Shown: in pieces, positions 33,656 to 42,000 of the stretch
Layout of the letters: every line of letters begins with the position of its first letter
How positions within the stretch are numbered: position 1 is the first letter of the stretch
Assembly (NCBI GenBank): GCA_002724415.1
Contig: PBOU01000011.1
Span: 1-42,000, forward strand
Length of the DNA: 42,000 nt
From: Planctomycetaceae bacterium
Lineage (GTDB): Bacteria > Planctomycetota > Planctomycetia > Planctomycetales > Planctomycetaceae
Direction: 5' to 3'
Notes under the pieces: generated by a model
What the model saw: only the letters and a program-made list of their open reading frames with translations
What the model was told of the DNA's origin: nothing
The model's database searches: none
Made by a program: the position numbers and the translations under genes

Positions 33656-34702
33656 ATGAATGATGTGACACTGCGGGGCAAGGTGGAAGCGATCATCGAT
33701 CCCGAATTGGGACGTTCGCTGGGTGATTTGCGAATGGTCCAGTCGGTGGAGGAGGCCGATGGAGCCGTCCAGGTGACCATCGAACTGCCGACGACGGCCT
33801 ATCCCGAGCCGGAACGGATCGAACGGCTCATCGATGAAGCGACCGATGGAGCCGTTGAGGTGATCTTTGAACGCACGGTGCGTGGTTCGAATTCGGGAGG
33901 GAAGATCGGTCTGAAAATTGCCAACGTGATCTGTGTTGGCAGTGGAAAGGGTGGGGTTGGCAAGAGCAGCGTTGCTGCAGGACTGGCATTCGCGTTGAAG
34001 GCTTCTGGAGCGCGTGTTGGGCTGATGGATGCCGATGTGTATGGCCCGAGTGTGCCGCATCTTCTGGGTGCCAGTGGAGAGCCGTCGGTGGTCGAACACG
34101 TTGGGCCCGACGGTGAACCCGTGCCCCGCATCCAGCCCCTGGAAGTTGACGGGATGCGATTGATGTCGATGGGGTTCCATGTCGAGGAGGATCAGGCGGT
34201 GATCTGGCGAGGCCCCTTGCTGCATCGCACGCTGACCCAGTTCCTGCAGTCCACCGACTGGGGTGAGCTGGATTACCTTGTCATCGACATGCCGCCGGGC
34301 ACAGGTGATGTTGCTCTGACGCTCTCCCAATTGCTTTCACTCTCAGGCGCGGTCATCGTCTGCACCCCGCAGCAGGTCGCGCTGCTCGATGCGCTCAAGG
34401 CTGTCTCGATGTTCAAACAGGTCAAGATTCCTGTGTTGGGGATGGTCGAGAACATGACGGGCGATATTTTTGGTCGGGGTGGGGCGCGTGACAAGGCGGA
34501 GGAGTTGGGGTTGCCCTTCCTGGGTGAATTGCCGGCTGATCCGGAGGTGAGGATACGTGGGGATGCGGGCCGGATCAGCACATTGATTGCCGACGACAGC
34601 CCGGTGAGAGATCAATTGATGGCGATCAGCCAGAAGGTGGCCATCGAGGTGGCTCGGCAGGTGACAACCGGGACCGGGCTCCCCGAACTCGAAATTCTCT
34701 GA
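33656..34702 (+). CDS. mrp: Mrp/NBP35-family P-loop ATPase (iron-sulfur carrier)
   Basis: The 348-residue protein starts with a MIP18-like (DUF59) domain (IIDPELGRSLGDLRMV, about residues 1-75) and a Gly/Ser linker. A deviant Walker A, SGKGGVGKS (96-104), opens the ATPase domain. GLMDADVYGPSVPHLLG, YLVIDMPPGTGDVALTLSQ and GMVENMTGDIFGRGGARDKAEELG follow. It is thought to bind and deliver Fe-S clusters. The CxxC usually found after the ENM motif is missing here. Its place before sufU and sufS supports an Fe-S role. Confidence 0.92.
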   Translation: MNDVTLRGKVEAIIDPELGRSLGDLRMVQSVEEADGAVQVTIELPTTAYPEPERIERLIDEATDGAVEVIFERTVRGSNSGGKIGLKIANVICVGSGKGGVGKSSVAAGLAFALKASGARVGLMDADVYGPSVPHLLGASGEPSVVEHVGPDGEPVPRIQPLEVDGMRLMSMGFHVEEDQAVIWRGPLLHRTLTQFLQSTDWGELDYLVIDMPPGTGDVALTLSQLLSLSGAVIVCTPQQVALLDALKAVSMFKQVKIPVLGMVENMTGDIFGRGGARDKAEELGLPFLGELPADPEVRIRGDAGRISTLIADDSPVRDQLMAISQKVAIEVARQVTTGTGLPELEIL

Positions 34703-34735
34703 CGCCCGGTGAGTGATCTCTGGACAAGACCTGCC

Positions 34736-34764
34736 TTGGCGTTGCCCGTGGCGACTCCTAGAAT
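34736..34764 (+). promoter_or_regulatory. Putative promoter for sufU
   Basis: TTGGCG (34736-34741), a 17-base spacer and TAGAAT (34759-34764) precede the sufU start by 82 bases, in the only sizeable gap of this cluster. The SUF pair could therefore be expressed apart from mrp. Confidence 0.5.
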
Positions 34765-34846
34765 GGAAGTCATAGCGGTGGCAGTACCGTACGCGTGGCG
34801 TTGGGTTGAGAGCCTGCCGGTTGGGGATGAGTGACGGGAGACGCCG

Positions 34847-35242
34847 GTGAGCGACGAACTGTACGATGAGTTGATCCTGGATCACTACGAGTCGCCGTAT
34901 CATCGCGGCCAACTCGACGCTCCCAGTTGCACTCACACCGAGCGGAACCCGCTGTGTGGTGATCGGGTCCAGTTGCAGTTGCAGATCGACTCGGAAAACC
35001 GGATCCAGCAGGCATTTTTTGACGGCGAAGGGTGTGCCATCAGTCAGGCTGCCGCCTCGATTCTTTGCGAACACATCGAAGGGATGACGCTCAGCGAAAT
35101 CGAGGCATTTGATGCTCCGGCGATGCTCGACTTGCTGCAAGTCCAATTGACGGCCGTGCGACAACGTTGCGGATTGCTGGGATTCAAGGTGCTCAAGACA
35201 CTGGTGTATTCACAAGATGCCGCCACCGGTGCCTCGACCTGA
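34847..35242 (+). CDS. sufU: Fe-S cluster assembly protein SufU
   Basis: The 131-residue protein is a SufU/IscU-type assembly factor. It begins MSDELYDELILDHYESPYHRG, like Gram-positive SufU. Ligand residues are in place: Cys37 and Asp39 (NPLCGD), Cys63 (GEGCAIS) and Cys108 (RQRCGLLG). In relatives with a bound zinc it accepts persulfide sulfur from SufS. GTG start with GGGAG upstream. The sufS start lies downstream, so the two form a cysteine-desulfurase/acceptor pair. Confidence 0.94.
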   Translation: MSDELYDELILDHYESPYHRGQLDAPSCTHTERNPLCGDRVQLQLQIDSENRIQQAFFDGEGCAISQAAASILCEHIEGMTLSEIEAFDAPAMLDLLQVQLTAVRQRCGLLGFKVLKTLVYSQDAATGAST

Positions 35243-35285
35243 TCCCGATTGGCGAAACGAGCCACGACAAAAAGGACTGAGGGGC

Positions 35286-36506
35286 GTGGAGACTATTCGC
35301 GACGATTTTCCGATCCTGAACCGTCCGCTGGCGGATGGCACGCCGCTGGTCTACCTGGACTCTGCTTCCAGCGCCCAGAAGCCGCGGGTTGTGATTGACT
35401 CGCTCAGTGACTGCTACGAACGGTATTACGCCAATTCACACCGGGGTGTGTACCAGTTTGGTGTTCAGGTGGATGAAGCGCTCGAAGGATCTCGTGAACG
35501 GATTGCGAGGATGATTGGAGCGGAGTATCCCGAGGAAGTGATTTTCACTTCGGGCACGACCATGTCGATCAACCTGGTCGCCCAGTCGTGGGGAAGGTCC
35601 CAGTTGTCGCCTGGTGACGAAGTGTTGGTCAATGAAATGGAGCACCACGCGAACCTGGTGCCCTGGCAGCAGGTGGCCATTCAGACCGGGGCCGTGTTGC
35701 GGCACATTCCGATGACCGATGACGGTCGACTGGATCTGGAGCGACTCGACGAATGCCTCACACCGCGGACCCGCCTGGTTGCAGTCACGGGGATGTCCAA
35801 CGTGCTGGGGACGGTCAATCCGATCGAGCGGTTGGTCGAGGCGGCCCGTGCGGTGGGTGCATTGGTGCTGGTGGACGGGGCCCAGAGTGTTCCTCATGCT
35901 GCCGTCGACGTGTCCAATCCCCAGGTTGATTTTCTCGCCTTTTCCGGCCACAAGCTGTATGGCCCTTCGGGTGTCGGCGTGTTGTACGGGCGTCGTGAAT
36001 GGCTCTCACAGATGGACCCGTTCCTGTTCGGGGGAAACATGATCAGCGAGGTGGGGCTGACCGAGTCGAGTTGGGCTGAACTGCCGGCAAAATTTGAAGC
36101 GGGCACGCTGCCGGTGGCGCAGGCGATCGCACTGGGCGCGGCCGTTGATTATGTGGTCGGACTGGGGTTCGACGAGATCGGGCGTGTCGAGCACGCATTG
36201 TTGGAAGAGGCGCAGAAGCGTTTGAGCGAGATTCCCGACATGGTGATTCACGGTCCGGCAATCGAGCACAAGGGGGCGATTGTCAGTTTCAGTGACCAGC
36301 GGGTTCACCCGCACGATATGGCCGAATTGCTCAAGCGAAAAGGGGTGGCCGTCCGGGCCGGGCATCACTGCACCATGCCACTACACAGCCGCCTGGGGGT
36401 CGTCGCCACGACCCGTGCCAGTTTTGCTGCATACAACGACTCGTCTGATGTCGATGTTTTGGTCGATGCCATACAGTACGCACGCAAGACCCTGCGCCGC
36501 GACTGA
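35286..36506 (+). CDS. sufS: Cysteine desulfurase SufS
   Basis: This PLP enzyme removes sulfur from cysteine and passes it to SufU. The GTG at 35286 gives 406 residues, the usual SufS size, beginning ETIRDDFPILNRP; an ATG at 35217 would overlap sufU and add atypical sequence. Visible are YLDSASSAQKP, NEMEHHANLVPWQ, VDGAQSVPH, the PLP lysine Lys223 (SGHKLYGPSG), and the active-site Cys362 (AGHHCTMPLH). The group II form with an extended Cys loop fits SufS rather than IscS. Confidence 0.95.
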   Translation: METIRDDFPILNRPLADGTPLVYLDSASSAQKPRVVIDSLSDCYERYYANSHRGVYQFGVQVDEALEGSRERIARMIGAEYPEEVIFTSGTTMSINLVAQSWGRSQLSPGDEVLVNEMEHHANLVPWQQVAIQTGAVLRHIPMTDDGRLDLERLDECLTPRTRLVAVTGMSNVLGTVNPIERLVEAARAVGALVLVDGAQSVPHAAVDVSNPQVDFLAFSGHKLYGPSGVGVLYGRREWLSQMDPFLFGGNMISEVGLTESSWAELPAKFEAGTLPVAQAIALGAAVDYVVGLGFDEIGRVEHALLEEAQKRLSEIPDMVIHGPAIEHKGAIVSFSDQRVHPHDMAELLKRKGVAVRAGHHCTMPLHSRLGVVATTRASFAAYNDSSDVDVLVDAIQYARKTLRRD

Positions 36507-36528
36507 TTCATCAGGGGTGGACCCGGAG

Positions 36529-37833
36529 ATGGCAACACCATCGTCAACAACGGACCCGGTCGGACGATTCCTCAGTCGTCGTCGGGACTGGTCGGCCAAC
36601 AACGTGGTTGGCTTCATGATGAAGCAGGCCGTGGATCATCCCGAGTGTATTTCGCTTGCGGCGGGTCTGGTTGATCCCCAGACACTGCCGATCGAAGCGA
36701 CCAGTCGGGCGGTTGAGAGAATGTTGAGTGATCCCACGTTGGCTCGGGCGGGGCTGCAATACGAGACGACCGAGGGGGCCCAACGGTTACGAGACCTGTT
36801 GCTGGAGTACCTGGCCGGCCTCGAAGGAGTGACGGCCGATGCAGTCGGGTTGAAGATCGACCGCGACCAGTTGGTGTTGTCGACCGGTTCCCAACAGATG
36901 CTGGCGCTGCTCTGCGAGGCCACGCTTGATCCGGGCGATATTTGTCTGATTGCCGATCCGACGTATTACGTGATGCTGGGAACCGTCAATGGCCAGGGAG
37001 CTCGTGCGGTTCCGATCGAGTCCGACGCGGACGGGATGCGGATCGATTCTCTTGAACGAACTCTGGCAGCGCTCGACGCGGAGGGGCAACTCCAGCGGGT
37101 CAAGATGATCTACGTCGTTAGCGATTTCGACAATCCACGCAGTGTCAGCCTGGCCACGGATCGCCGACGTCGGCTGGTGGAAATCGTCACGGAACTCTCC
37201 GGACAGCAGAGGATCTTGATCGTCGAGGATGCGGCGTATCGCGAGTTGTATTACGACGGAGTGTCCCGGCCGAGCGTCTGGAGTTTCGATGAAGAGGGTG
37301 AGACGGTGGCTCTTGTCCAGACCTTTTCAAAGTGCTTTTCACCAGGTTTGCGGGTGGGGTTCGGCATCTTGCCACGCGATCTGGTCGGGCCCGTCCTGGA
37401 TCTCAAGGGGAACCAGGATTTTGGATCGACAAGCTTCAGCCAGCATCTGTTGGCGACAGTGCTCGAGGATGGCCTGTTTGCCAGCCACGTTGACCACTTG
37501 CGTGATGCCTACGTCGTTAAGCGAGATGCGTTGACCGAAGCCGCCGCCGTGCATCTTGGTGACGTTGAAGGCGTGGAGTGGCTGGTCCCCGATGGCGGAC
37601 TCTATGTCTGGTTGACTGTTCCGGAACACGTCGACGCGGGTTTTGATGGGGCGTTGTTCAATCGGGCTGTCCAACAGGAACAGGTCATGTATGTGCCCGG
37701 CGATCTCTGCCACATCGGTGTGGACGGCGTGCGCCCGAGGAACCAGTTGCGATTGAGCTTCGGTGTCGAGAACTCTGAACGGCTTGCCGATGGAATGGCG
37801 AGGCTGGCACGGGCAATCCGGGCCGAACTATGA
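36529..37833 (+). CDS. PLP-dependent aminotransferase, class I/II (2-aminoadipate-like)
   Basis: This 434-residue fold-type I enzyme has the family segments ISLAAGLVDPQTLPIEA, LQYETTEGAQRLRDLL, LSTGSQQMLALLCE, VVSDFDNPRSVSLATDRRRRLVEI and the PLP lysine Lys268 in TFSKCFSPGLRVGF. The N-terminal SANNVVGFMMKQAVDHPE segment and the overall sequence resemble LysN/2-aminoadipate and MocR-like aminotransferases. The donor and acceptor are unknown. It overlaps epmA by ATGA. The start is ATG 36529, or GTG 36517 four codons earlier. Confidence 0.87.
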   Translation: MATPSSTTDPVGRFLSRRRDWSANNVVGFMMKQAVDHPECISLAAGLVDPQTLPIEATSRAVERMLSDPTLARAGLQYETTEGAQRLRDLLLEYLAGLEGVTADAVGLKIDRDQLVLSTGSQQMLALLCEATLDPGDICLIADPTYYVMLGTVNGQGARAVPIESDADGMRIDSLERTLAALDAEGQLQRVKMIYVVSDFDNPRSVSLATDRRRRLVEIVTELSGQQRILIVEDAAYRELYYDGVSRPSVWSFDEEGETVALVQTFSKCFSPGLRVGFGILPRDLVGPVLDLKGNQDFGSTSFSQHLLATVLEDGLFASHVDHLRDAYVVKRDALTEAAAVHLGDVEGVEWLVPDGGLYVWLTVPEHVDAGFDGALFNRAVQQEQVMYVPGDLCHIGVDGVRPRNQLRLSFGVENSERLADGMARLARAIRAEL

Positions 37834-38846
37834 CGTTGCTTCATCCAGACGACTGGCGAGCGGTGGCCTCGTGGGAAGTCCTGGCGGCGCGGGCCGACAT
37901 GCTGGGGAGGCTTCGGCGTGTCTTTGACGAGGCGGGGTACCTGGAGGTCGAGACCCCGCTGCTTTCCAGGGATGTGTGTGTTGATGAACACATCGAGCCT
38001 TTTGTTGTCCCGGAGCCGGATGGTGACACGGAGTTCTTTTTGCAGACGTCTCCGGAATTTGCGATGAAACGGCTGGTTGCCCAATGGGGGCGGCCGATCT
38101 TCCAGGTGACTCGTGCTTTTCGGTGTGGCGAAACCGGGACGCGGCACAATCCCGAGTTCACGATCGTCGAATGGTATGAGCCGGGGTCGACCTATCTAGA
38201 GCAGATGGACCTGGTGGAGAGCGTGGTGCGTGGAGTCGCCGAAGTGCCCGCCGATCCACCTCCCTGGGTTTTGGGTGAGGGCAGCGGCGAGCGGTTTGGG
38301 CGAATCAATTACGACGAGGCCTTTGACCGGGCCATCGGAACTGAAGTCCTGGGACGATCGACGGCTGAAGTGATCGGCCTGGCGCGTCGTGAACTCGAGA
38401 CGGTTCCCGACGGATTGGACGAGTCGGATCGGGACGCCTGGCTGAACCTGTTGTTGTCCGAGCGTGTGGAACCGACACTGGGGCGAGATTGCCCGGAGTT
38501 CCTCTTTGATTACCCGGCCAGCCAGGCCGCCCTGGCGAGAGTCCGCCACGGCGAGGTCGACGTGGCAGAACGGATGGAATTGTTCATCGATGGCCTGGAA
38601 ATCTGCAACGGGTATCAGGAGTTGACCGATGCCGACGAGTTGGCCGAGCGGATGGCCAGCCAGTCGCAACGCCGTGTTGCCTCGGGGCGTCGTGGCTTGC
38701 CTGTGACCAGCAGGCTCGAAGCTGCTCAGCGGGCGGGATTGCCCGATTGTGCCGGAGTGGCACTGGGGTTCGACCGCTTGGTGATGCGGACGCTCGGACT
38801 CGGGCGGATCGAAGAGTCCCTGGTGTTCCCGATTGCGAGAGCCTGA
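37830..38846 (+). CDS. epmA: EF-P lysine ligase EpmA (class II LysRS-like)
   Basis: The enzyme attaches beta-lysine (or lysine) to a conserved lysine of elongation factor P, aiding proline-stretch translation. The 338-residue protein is a class II synthetase core with no anticodon-binding domain: YLEVETPLLSRD, FFLQTSPEFAMKRL, IFQVTRAFRCGETGTRHNPEFTIVEWYEPG, and the C-terminal motif 3 ALGFDRLVMRTLGLGRIEESLVFP. The absent N-terminal OB domain separates it from true LysRS. The lysine aminomutase EpmB and EF-P are not in the window. Confidence 0.94.
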   Translation: MTLLHPDDWRAVASWEVLAARADMLGRLRRVFDEAGYLEVETPLLSRDVCVDEHIEPFVVPEPDGDTEFFLQTSPEFAMKRLVAQWGRPIFQVTRAFRCGETGTRHNPEFTIVEWYEPGSTYLEQMDLVESVVRGVAEVPADPPPWVLGEGSGERFGRINYDEAFDRAIGTEVLGRSTAEVIGLARRELETVPDGLDESDRDAWLNLLLSERVEPTLGRDCPEFLFDYPASQAALARVRHGEVDVAERMELFIDGLEICNGYQELTDADELAERMASQSQRRVASGRRGLPVTSRLEAAQRAGLPDCAGVALGFDRLVMRTLGLGRIEESLVFPIARA

Positions 38847-38850
38847 CCGG

Positions 38851-39816
38851 TCAACGTGGCAGGTTGATCGTTTCGCGACCGTTGCGAGTGGCCAAGGCCT
38901 TGAGAATCTTGAAGTCGATGTACTTGTCGATCGTTGTGGCCCGGCCATCGACGAATCCGAAAACAACGACGTCGGGATGCCAGCTCCCGAACCCAAAATA
39001 ATGGATACCCTTTTGTGTCCACCATGTGTCGAATTGTTGCGGCTGGTTGGCGACAAGACGGTCGGGGATATTGTCGTTGTTGTCGTCGGCGACCCGGGCA
39101 CAGCAACTGTATCCGTCGCCCCAGAGTCCCATCAGTGATTCACCGATCAGGATGGTGTGGGAGTCGTCGTCCTCGACATCACGGAAAGTGATTCGACTGT
39201 TGACGTACATGGTGCCATTGGTGCCCCGGGTGCCCATGCAGGCGCGGTAGGTCGAGTAGCCGAATCCTTCGCTGGTGGCCGATCGCCCGGGCCGCATGGA
39301 GGCCAGGCGAGCGCTGCCACAAACATAGGAGGACATCTCTCGCGTCATCTTCATCATGTTGTTCGGACTGGTTTTGAGTTCCTTGAAGTTGATCTCGGTA
39401 GTCCCACCGGCTCCCATCTGGGGCAGGATCAACGCCTGCCAGCCCCAGTCGAACGACATTCTCCATTCCTGGTACCGTGCCGGTTGCGGGCCGAAGACGA
39501 GGTTTGGTCCCTGCGGGGAGAGTGGGATCGGAAGCTGGGTTTCCTCGGGAAAGGAAGCGGCGATGGTCTGGGAATTGCCGGATGGGATATAGCCGGGAGG
39601 AAAACTGTGGAACGAGTCGGCGTAGTTGTGGATCGCCAGGACGATCTGCTTCATGTTGTTGATGCATTCGGTGCGGCGAGCCGCCTCACGAACCTGTTGT
39701 ACGGCCGGCAACAGCAGTGCGGCCAGCACCGCGATAATCGCGATCACTACCAGCAGTTCAATCAGGGTGAAGCCCGACCGTCGTGCGTCAGGAAAGGACT
39801 GTGAGCGAAACCTCAT
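38851..39816 (-). CDS. DUF1559 / type IV pilin-like secreted protein
   Basis: The 321-residue protein has a class III signal with cleavage expected between Gly15 and Phe16 ([37 protein letters not shown]). A long N-terminal pilin helix is followed by the DUF1559 body ([23 protein letters not shown]). The C-terminal H-x9-DG motif ([12 protein letters not shown]) is present. This family is greatly expanded in Planctomycetota and suspected to form pseudopili or surface structures. AGGAG before the ATG at 39816 supports the start; the longer frame does not look coding. Its stop is 4 bases from that of epmA. Confidence 0.92.
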   Translation of the reverse strand: MRFRSQSFPDARRSGFTLIELLVVIAIIAVLAALLLPAVQQVREAARRTECINNMKQIVLAIHNYADSFHSFPPGYIPSGNSQTIAASFPEETQLPIPLSPQGPNLVFGPQPARYQEWRMSFDWGWQALILPQMGAGGTTEINFKELKTSPNNMMKMTREMSSYVCGSARLASMRPGRSATSEGFGYSTYRACMGTRGTNGTMYVNSRITFRDVEDDDSHTILIGESLMGLWGDGYSCCARVADDNNDNIPDRLVANQPQQFDTWWTQKGIHYFGFGSWHPDVVVFGFVDGRATTIDKYIDFKILKALATRNGRETINLPR

Positions 39817-39939
39817 GGCTGCAGCTCCTGAATCGAGGCTGACCGGGGCAAATGGACTGCAAAAACAAGGGAAATTGCCCACTGGTCAGAGACTACCAGC
39901 GGCATCACCGGCTTGCAATACCGTCTAAAGTGGCCCTGT

Positions 39940-40620
39940 TTACGAGGCGCGGTTGCCCGTCTGAGCTGTTTGCCTGCCCGGATTTTCCACCTGGTTGGTC
40001 CATTGGGACGGGGTCAAGAATGACTGCCAGCAGGTGTATTTCTTTGAGGCGACCGCTTGTGGCAGCAGGAGACTTCGGTTCGGTTTGCGGGGCGGATTGG
40101 CCAGTGTCATCCCGGCCTCACGTGGCGTGCGGCCCCCCTTGGCGGCATTGCATTTGAGACAGGCTGAAACGATGTTGTCCCAGGTCGTTCGGCCTCCCCG
40201 ACTCCGGGGGACGACATGATCGAGGCTGAGTTGTGATGCTGGGAAACGCCGCTTGCAATACTGGCAGTGGCTGTGGTCGCGCCGAAAGATGTTGTGGCGA
40301 TTGAACTTGACGCCGTGCTGGGGGACCCGGTCGTACCGCAGCAAGCGGATGATCCGGGGCACCTCGACACAGAAACTGACCGAGTTGATCCAGTCCTCGG
40401 CGTCGTTGCGTTCTCCGAAGGCCGTCTTCATTTCACCGGTTTCTCGCCAGGATTCGAAATCGTAGGAGCGGTAGTGACCGTCCTCAACATTGACGATTTC
40501 GGCGGAACCCTTGATGAGCAGGCAGAAGGCACGGCGAGCGGAGATGATCTGGACGGCAACGTAGCCCCGGTTGAGCGTGAGAACGTGGGCCTGGAGAGCC
40601 GAGGCACTCGCCGTCACCAT
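39940..40620 (-). CDS. HNH endonuclease
   Basis: The 226-residue protein has a basic N-terminal half (ARRAFCLLIKGSAEI, then VPRIIRLLRYDRVP) and a zinc-stabilised HNH domain: HCQYCKRRFPASQLSLDHVVPRSRGGRTTWDNIVSACLKCNAAKGGRTPREAG, with two CxxC pairs and the catalytic DH. The HNH type with VPRxxRL upstream is common in free-living bacteria and is not tied to phage. No phage genes surround it; its DNA target is unknown. A TAGAAT-type promoter lies upstream. Confidence 0.93.
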   Translation of the reverse strand: MVTASASALQAHVLTLNRGYVAVQIISARRAFCLLIKGSAEIVNVEDGHYRSYDFESWRETGEMKTAFGERNDAEDWINSVSFCVEVPRIIRLLRYDRVPQHGVKFNRHNIFRRDHSHCQYCKRRFPASQLSLDHVVPRSRGGRTTWDNIVSACLKCNAAKGGRTPREAGMTLANPPRKPNRSLLLPQAVASKKYTCWQSFLTPSQWTNQVENPGRQTAQTGNRAS

Positions 40621-40659
40621 CTGGATTCTCCGGTGTTTGTCGCCTCTTGAAGGGCGCGC

Positions 40660-40689
40660 ATTCTAGGCGGCTCGTGGCTCGTTCTTCAA
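40660..40689 (-). promoter_or_regulatory. Putative promoter of the HNH gene
   Basis: On the minus strand TTGAAG (40689-40684), an 18-base spacer and TAGAAT (40665-40660) lie 39 bases before the start at 40620. Confidence 0.45.
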
Positions 40690-40701
40690 CGCAATCGGCG
40701 G

Positions 40702-42000
40702 TTAGCAACCGCCCAGCCAGGGCAGTGGCGCGCCGGCAGCGGGCAACCGCAGCGATTCGACGCTGGTCACCTGGTCGTGTTCACGCAGGGCATCAAGTGA
40801 TGCGTCTGTCGGAGGAGAATCGAGGTTGAGCACCGCCAACGCGTCACCACCGGGTTCGGTCCGTTCCCGTCCCAGCGACAGGTGAGCGATGTTGACCTCG
40901 TGTTGACCCAGGACGGTTCCGATGAACCCGATCAATCCGGGAATGTCCCGGTGGACAATCACCAGCAGGTTGCCGTCGAGAAACGCATCGAGTTGGAATC
41001 CATCGAGTCGGACCAGGCGGAGAAACTGGTTGCCGAAGACCGTGGCCGAAGCGGAATGAGTTCCAGATTCCGTTTCCAGTGAGGTGCGGATCAGTGTCGA
41101 GAAATCACCCGCCTCGGAGGACCGTGATTCCGTGATCTCGATTCCCCGTTCGCGAGCCATCCACTCGGCGTTCACGAGATTGACTTCGGCGTCGAGTGCT
41201 TCGCTGAGCAATCCGGCTGCAAAACTGGCGGTCACCAGTCGCGTACTTTTTTCGCTGACCTCGCCCCGATACTCGATCCTGGCCGATCGCACTCGTCCGG
41301 CACGATTCAGCTGTGAGAGCAGCAGGCCGAGCCGATGTGCGAGGTCGAGATGGACACGGATGCCGGCCAGGTCGGTGGCCGAGATCGGTGCCATGTTGAT
41401 TGCGTGACGCACCTCGCCGTTGACAAGGAAAGCGGACAAGATGTCGGCGGCCTCGATGGCAACCGACTCCTGGGCCTCCTCGGTAGAGGCTCCCAGGTGG
41501 GGGGTGGCCAACACCCGGGGATCGCTCAGCAGGGGATGGTCGCCGGGGGGTTCCTGCTCGAACACGTCGATCGCGGCACCGCCGACGTGCCCACTGGCGA
41601 GTGCTTCAGCCAGCGCTTGTTCGTCCACGATTCCGCCACGGGCGCAGTTGATGATCCGCACCCCGGCCTTCATCGCGGCCAATCGGTCGGCATCGATCAG
41701 GCCACGTGTTTGGCTGGTCAATGGCGTGTGTACGGTCAGGAAATCACACTCAGGAAAAATGGCGTCGAGATCCTCGAACAACTCGATGCCCAGTTCTGTG
41801 GCCCGTTCCGATGAGAGGAAGGGGTCGAAGCCGATGATTCTCATCTGCAGTCCGCGAGCTCGCTGGCAGACGGCCAGTCCCACCCGGCCCAATCCGATCA
41901 CGCCGAGTGTCTTTCCGGCGAGTTGGGTGCCGACAAATTGGCTGCGAGCCCATTGTCCATCCCGGAGGCTGTGAGCGGCTGGCGCGATATTTCGGGTCAG
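40702..42000 (-). CDS. serA: D-3-phosphoglycerate dehydrogenase, partial (5' end beyond window)
   Basis: This is the first enzyme of serine synthesis, oxidising 3-phosphoglycerate with NAD. The frame is open to the right edge, so the N-terminal ~100 residues are missing. The visible ~432 residues contain the NAD-binding GVIGLGRVGLAV, a nucleotide-binding loop acidic residue (GFDPFLSS), NCARGGIVDEQAL, DVFEQEPPGDHPLL, the catalytic-histidine region TPHLGASTEEAQ, a regulatory intermediate domain and a C-terminal ACT domain (VIVHRDIPGLIGFIGTVLGQHEVNIAHLSLGR). The type with the additional domain is the longer SerA form. An alternative start inside the window at 41901 would remove half the NAD domain and is rejected. 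Confidence 0.96.
   Translation of the reverse strand: MTRNIAPAAHSLRDGQWARSQFVGTQLAGKTLGVIGLGRVGLAVCQRARGLQMRIIGFDPFLSSERATELGIELFEDLDAIFPECDFLTVHTPLTSQTRGLIDADRLAAMKAGVRIINCARGGIVDEQALAEALASGHVGGAAIDVFEQEPPGDHPLLSDPRVLATPHLGASTEEAQESVAIEAADILSAFLVNGEVRHAINMAPISATDLAGIRVHLDLAHRLGLLLSQLNRAGRVRSARIEYRGEVSEKSTRLVTASFAAGLLSEALDAEVNLVNAEWMARERGIEITESRSSEAGDFSTLIRTSLETESGTHSASATVFGNQFLRLVRLDGFQLDAFLDGNLLVIVHRDIPGLIGFIGTVLGQHEVNIAHLSLGRERTEPGGDALAVLNLDSPPTDASLDALREHDQVTSVESLRLPAAGAPLPWLGGC

Noticed and set aside
39940-40620. HNH nuclease as part of a phage or restriction system
   Set aside because: The neighbours are a DUF1559 protein and serA, with no methyltransferase or phage genes.
40702-41901. 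serA starting at 41901
   Set aside because: The frame continues to the window edge with SerA-like sequence (LTRNIAPAAHSLRDGQW), so that start is an artefact of the missing upstream sequence.

Overview
This is a GC-rich, gene-dense chromosomal window that most likely comes from a member of the Planctomycetota. The evidence is a DUF1559 pseudopilin-like protein (GFTLIELL signal and C-terminal H-x9-DG), an ExeA-type ATPase, a pair of large membrane-anchored VWA proteins, and a PheT without its tRNA-binding OB domain. About 38 genes fill the window on both strands. Same-strand neighbours often overlap by 4 bases (ATGA or GTGA), and convergent neighbours often share their stop codons. I see no rRNA, tRNA, insertion sequence, prophage or CRISPR array.

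Layout. 1-3328 (+): the C-terminal end of dnaX with a coding minisatellite, then ybaB, recR and rpoN. 3325-5705 (-): htrA then thiL. 5978-7386 (+): a small TPR protein coupled to a divergent acyl-CoA dehydrogenase. 7383-10450 (-): a Na/Pi cotransporter, a doubtful small membrane ORF and an M29 aminopeptidase. 10737-11915 (-): an ExeA-like ATPase followed by interleaved inverted repeats. 12235-16760 (+): the conserved phoH, 7TM-HD phosphodiesterase, ybeY, CorC/HlyC cluster (RNA metabolism, c-di-AMP turnover and ion homeostasis). 16761-19855 (-): pheT and dusB (translation). 20036-21007 (+): an enlarged staphylococcal-nuclease-like protein. 21040-22297 (-): a small unknown protein and xerC. 22539-25662 (+): CaCA antiporter, LarA-like protein and inositol-monophosphatase-like enzyme in one overlapping operon. 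25737-30532 (+): two VWA proteins. 30529-30894 (-): a cupin.

31058-31537 (+) is the most notable locus. It is an OsmC/Ohr-family gene interrupted by one in-frame TGA exactly where the family has its first redox cysteine. A compact GC hairpin with G in its loop lies at the right distance downstream. I read it as a selenoprotein (Sec69, resolving Cys137), so the organism should encode selenocysteine machinery outside the window.

31524-33034 (-): an endonuclease/exonuclease/phosphatase protein and purE. 33218-38846 (+): a degenerate receiver-like protein, an Mrp ATPase, sufU, sufS, an aminotransferase and epmA (Fe-S assembly plus EF-P modification). 38851-42000 (-): the DUF1559 protein, an HNH nuclease and serA, which runs off the right edge. 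All calls come from reading the sequence and from remembered family motifs; no database search was run.
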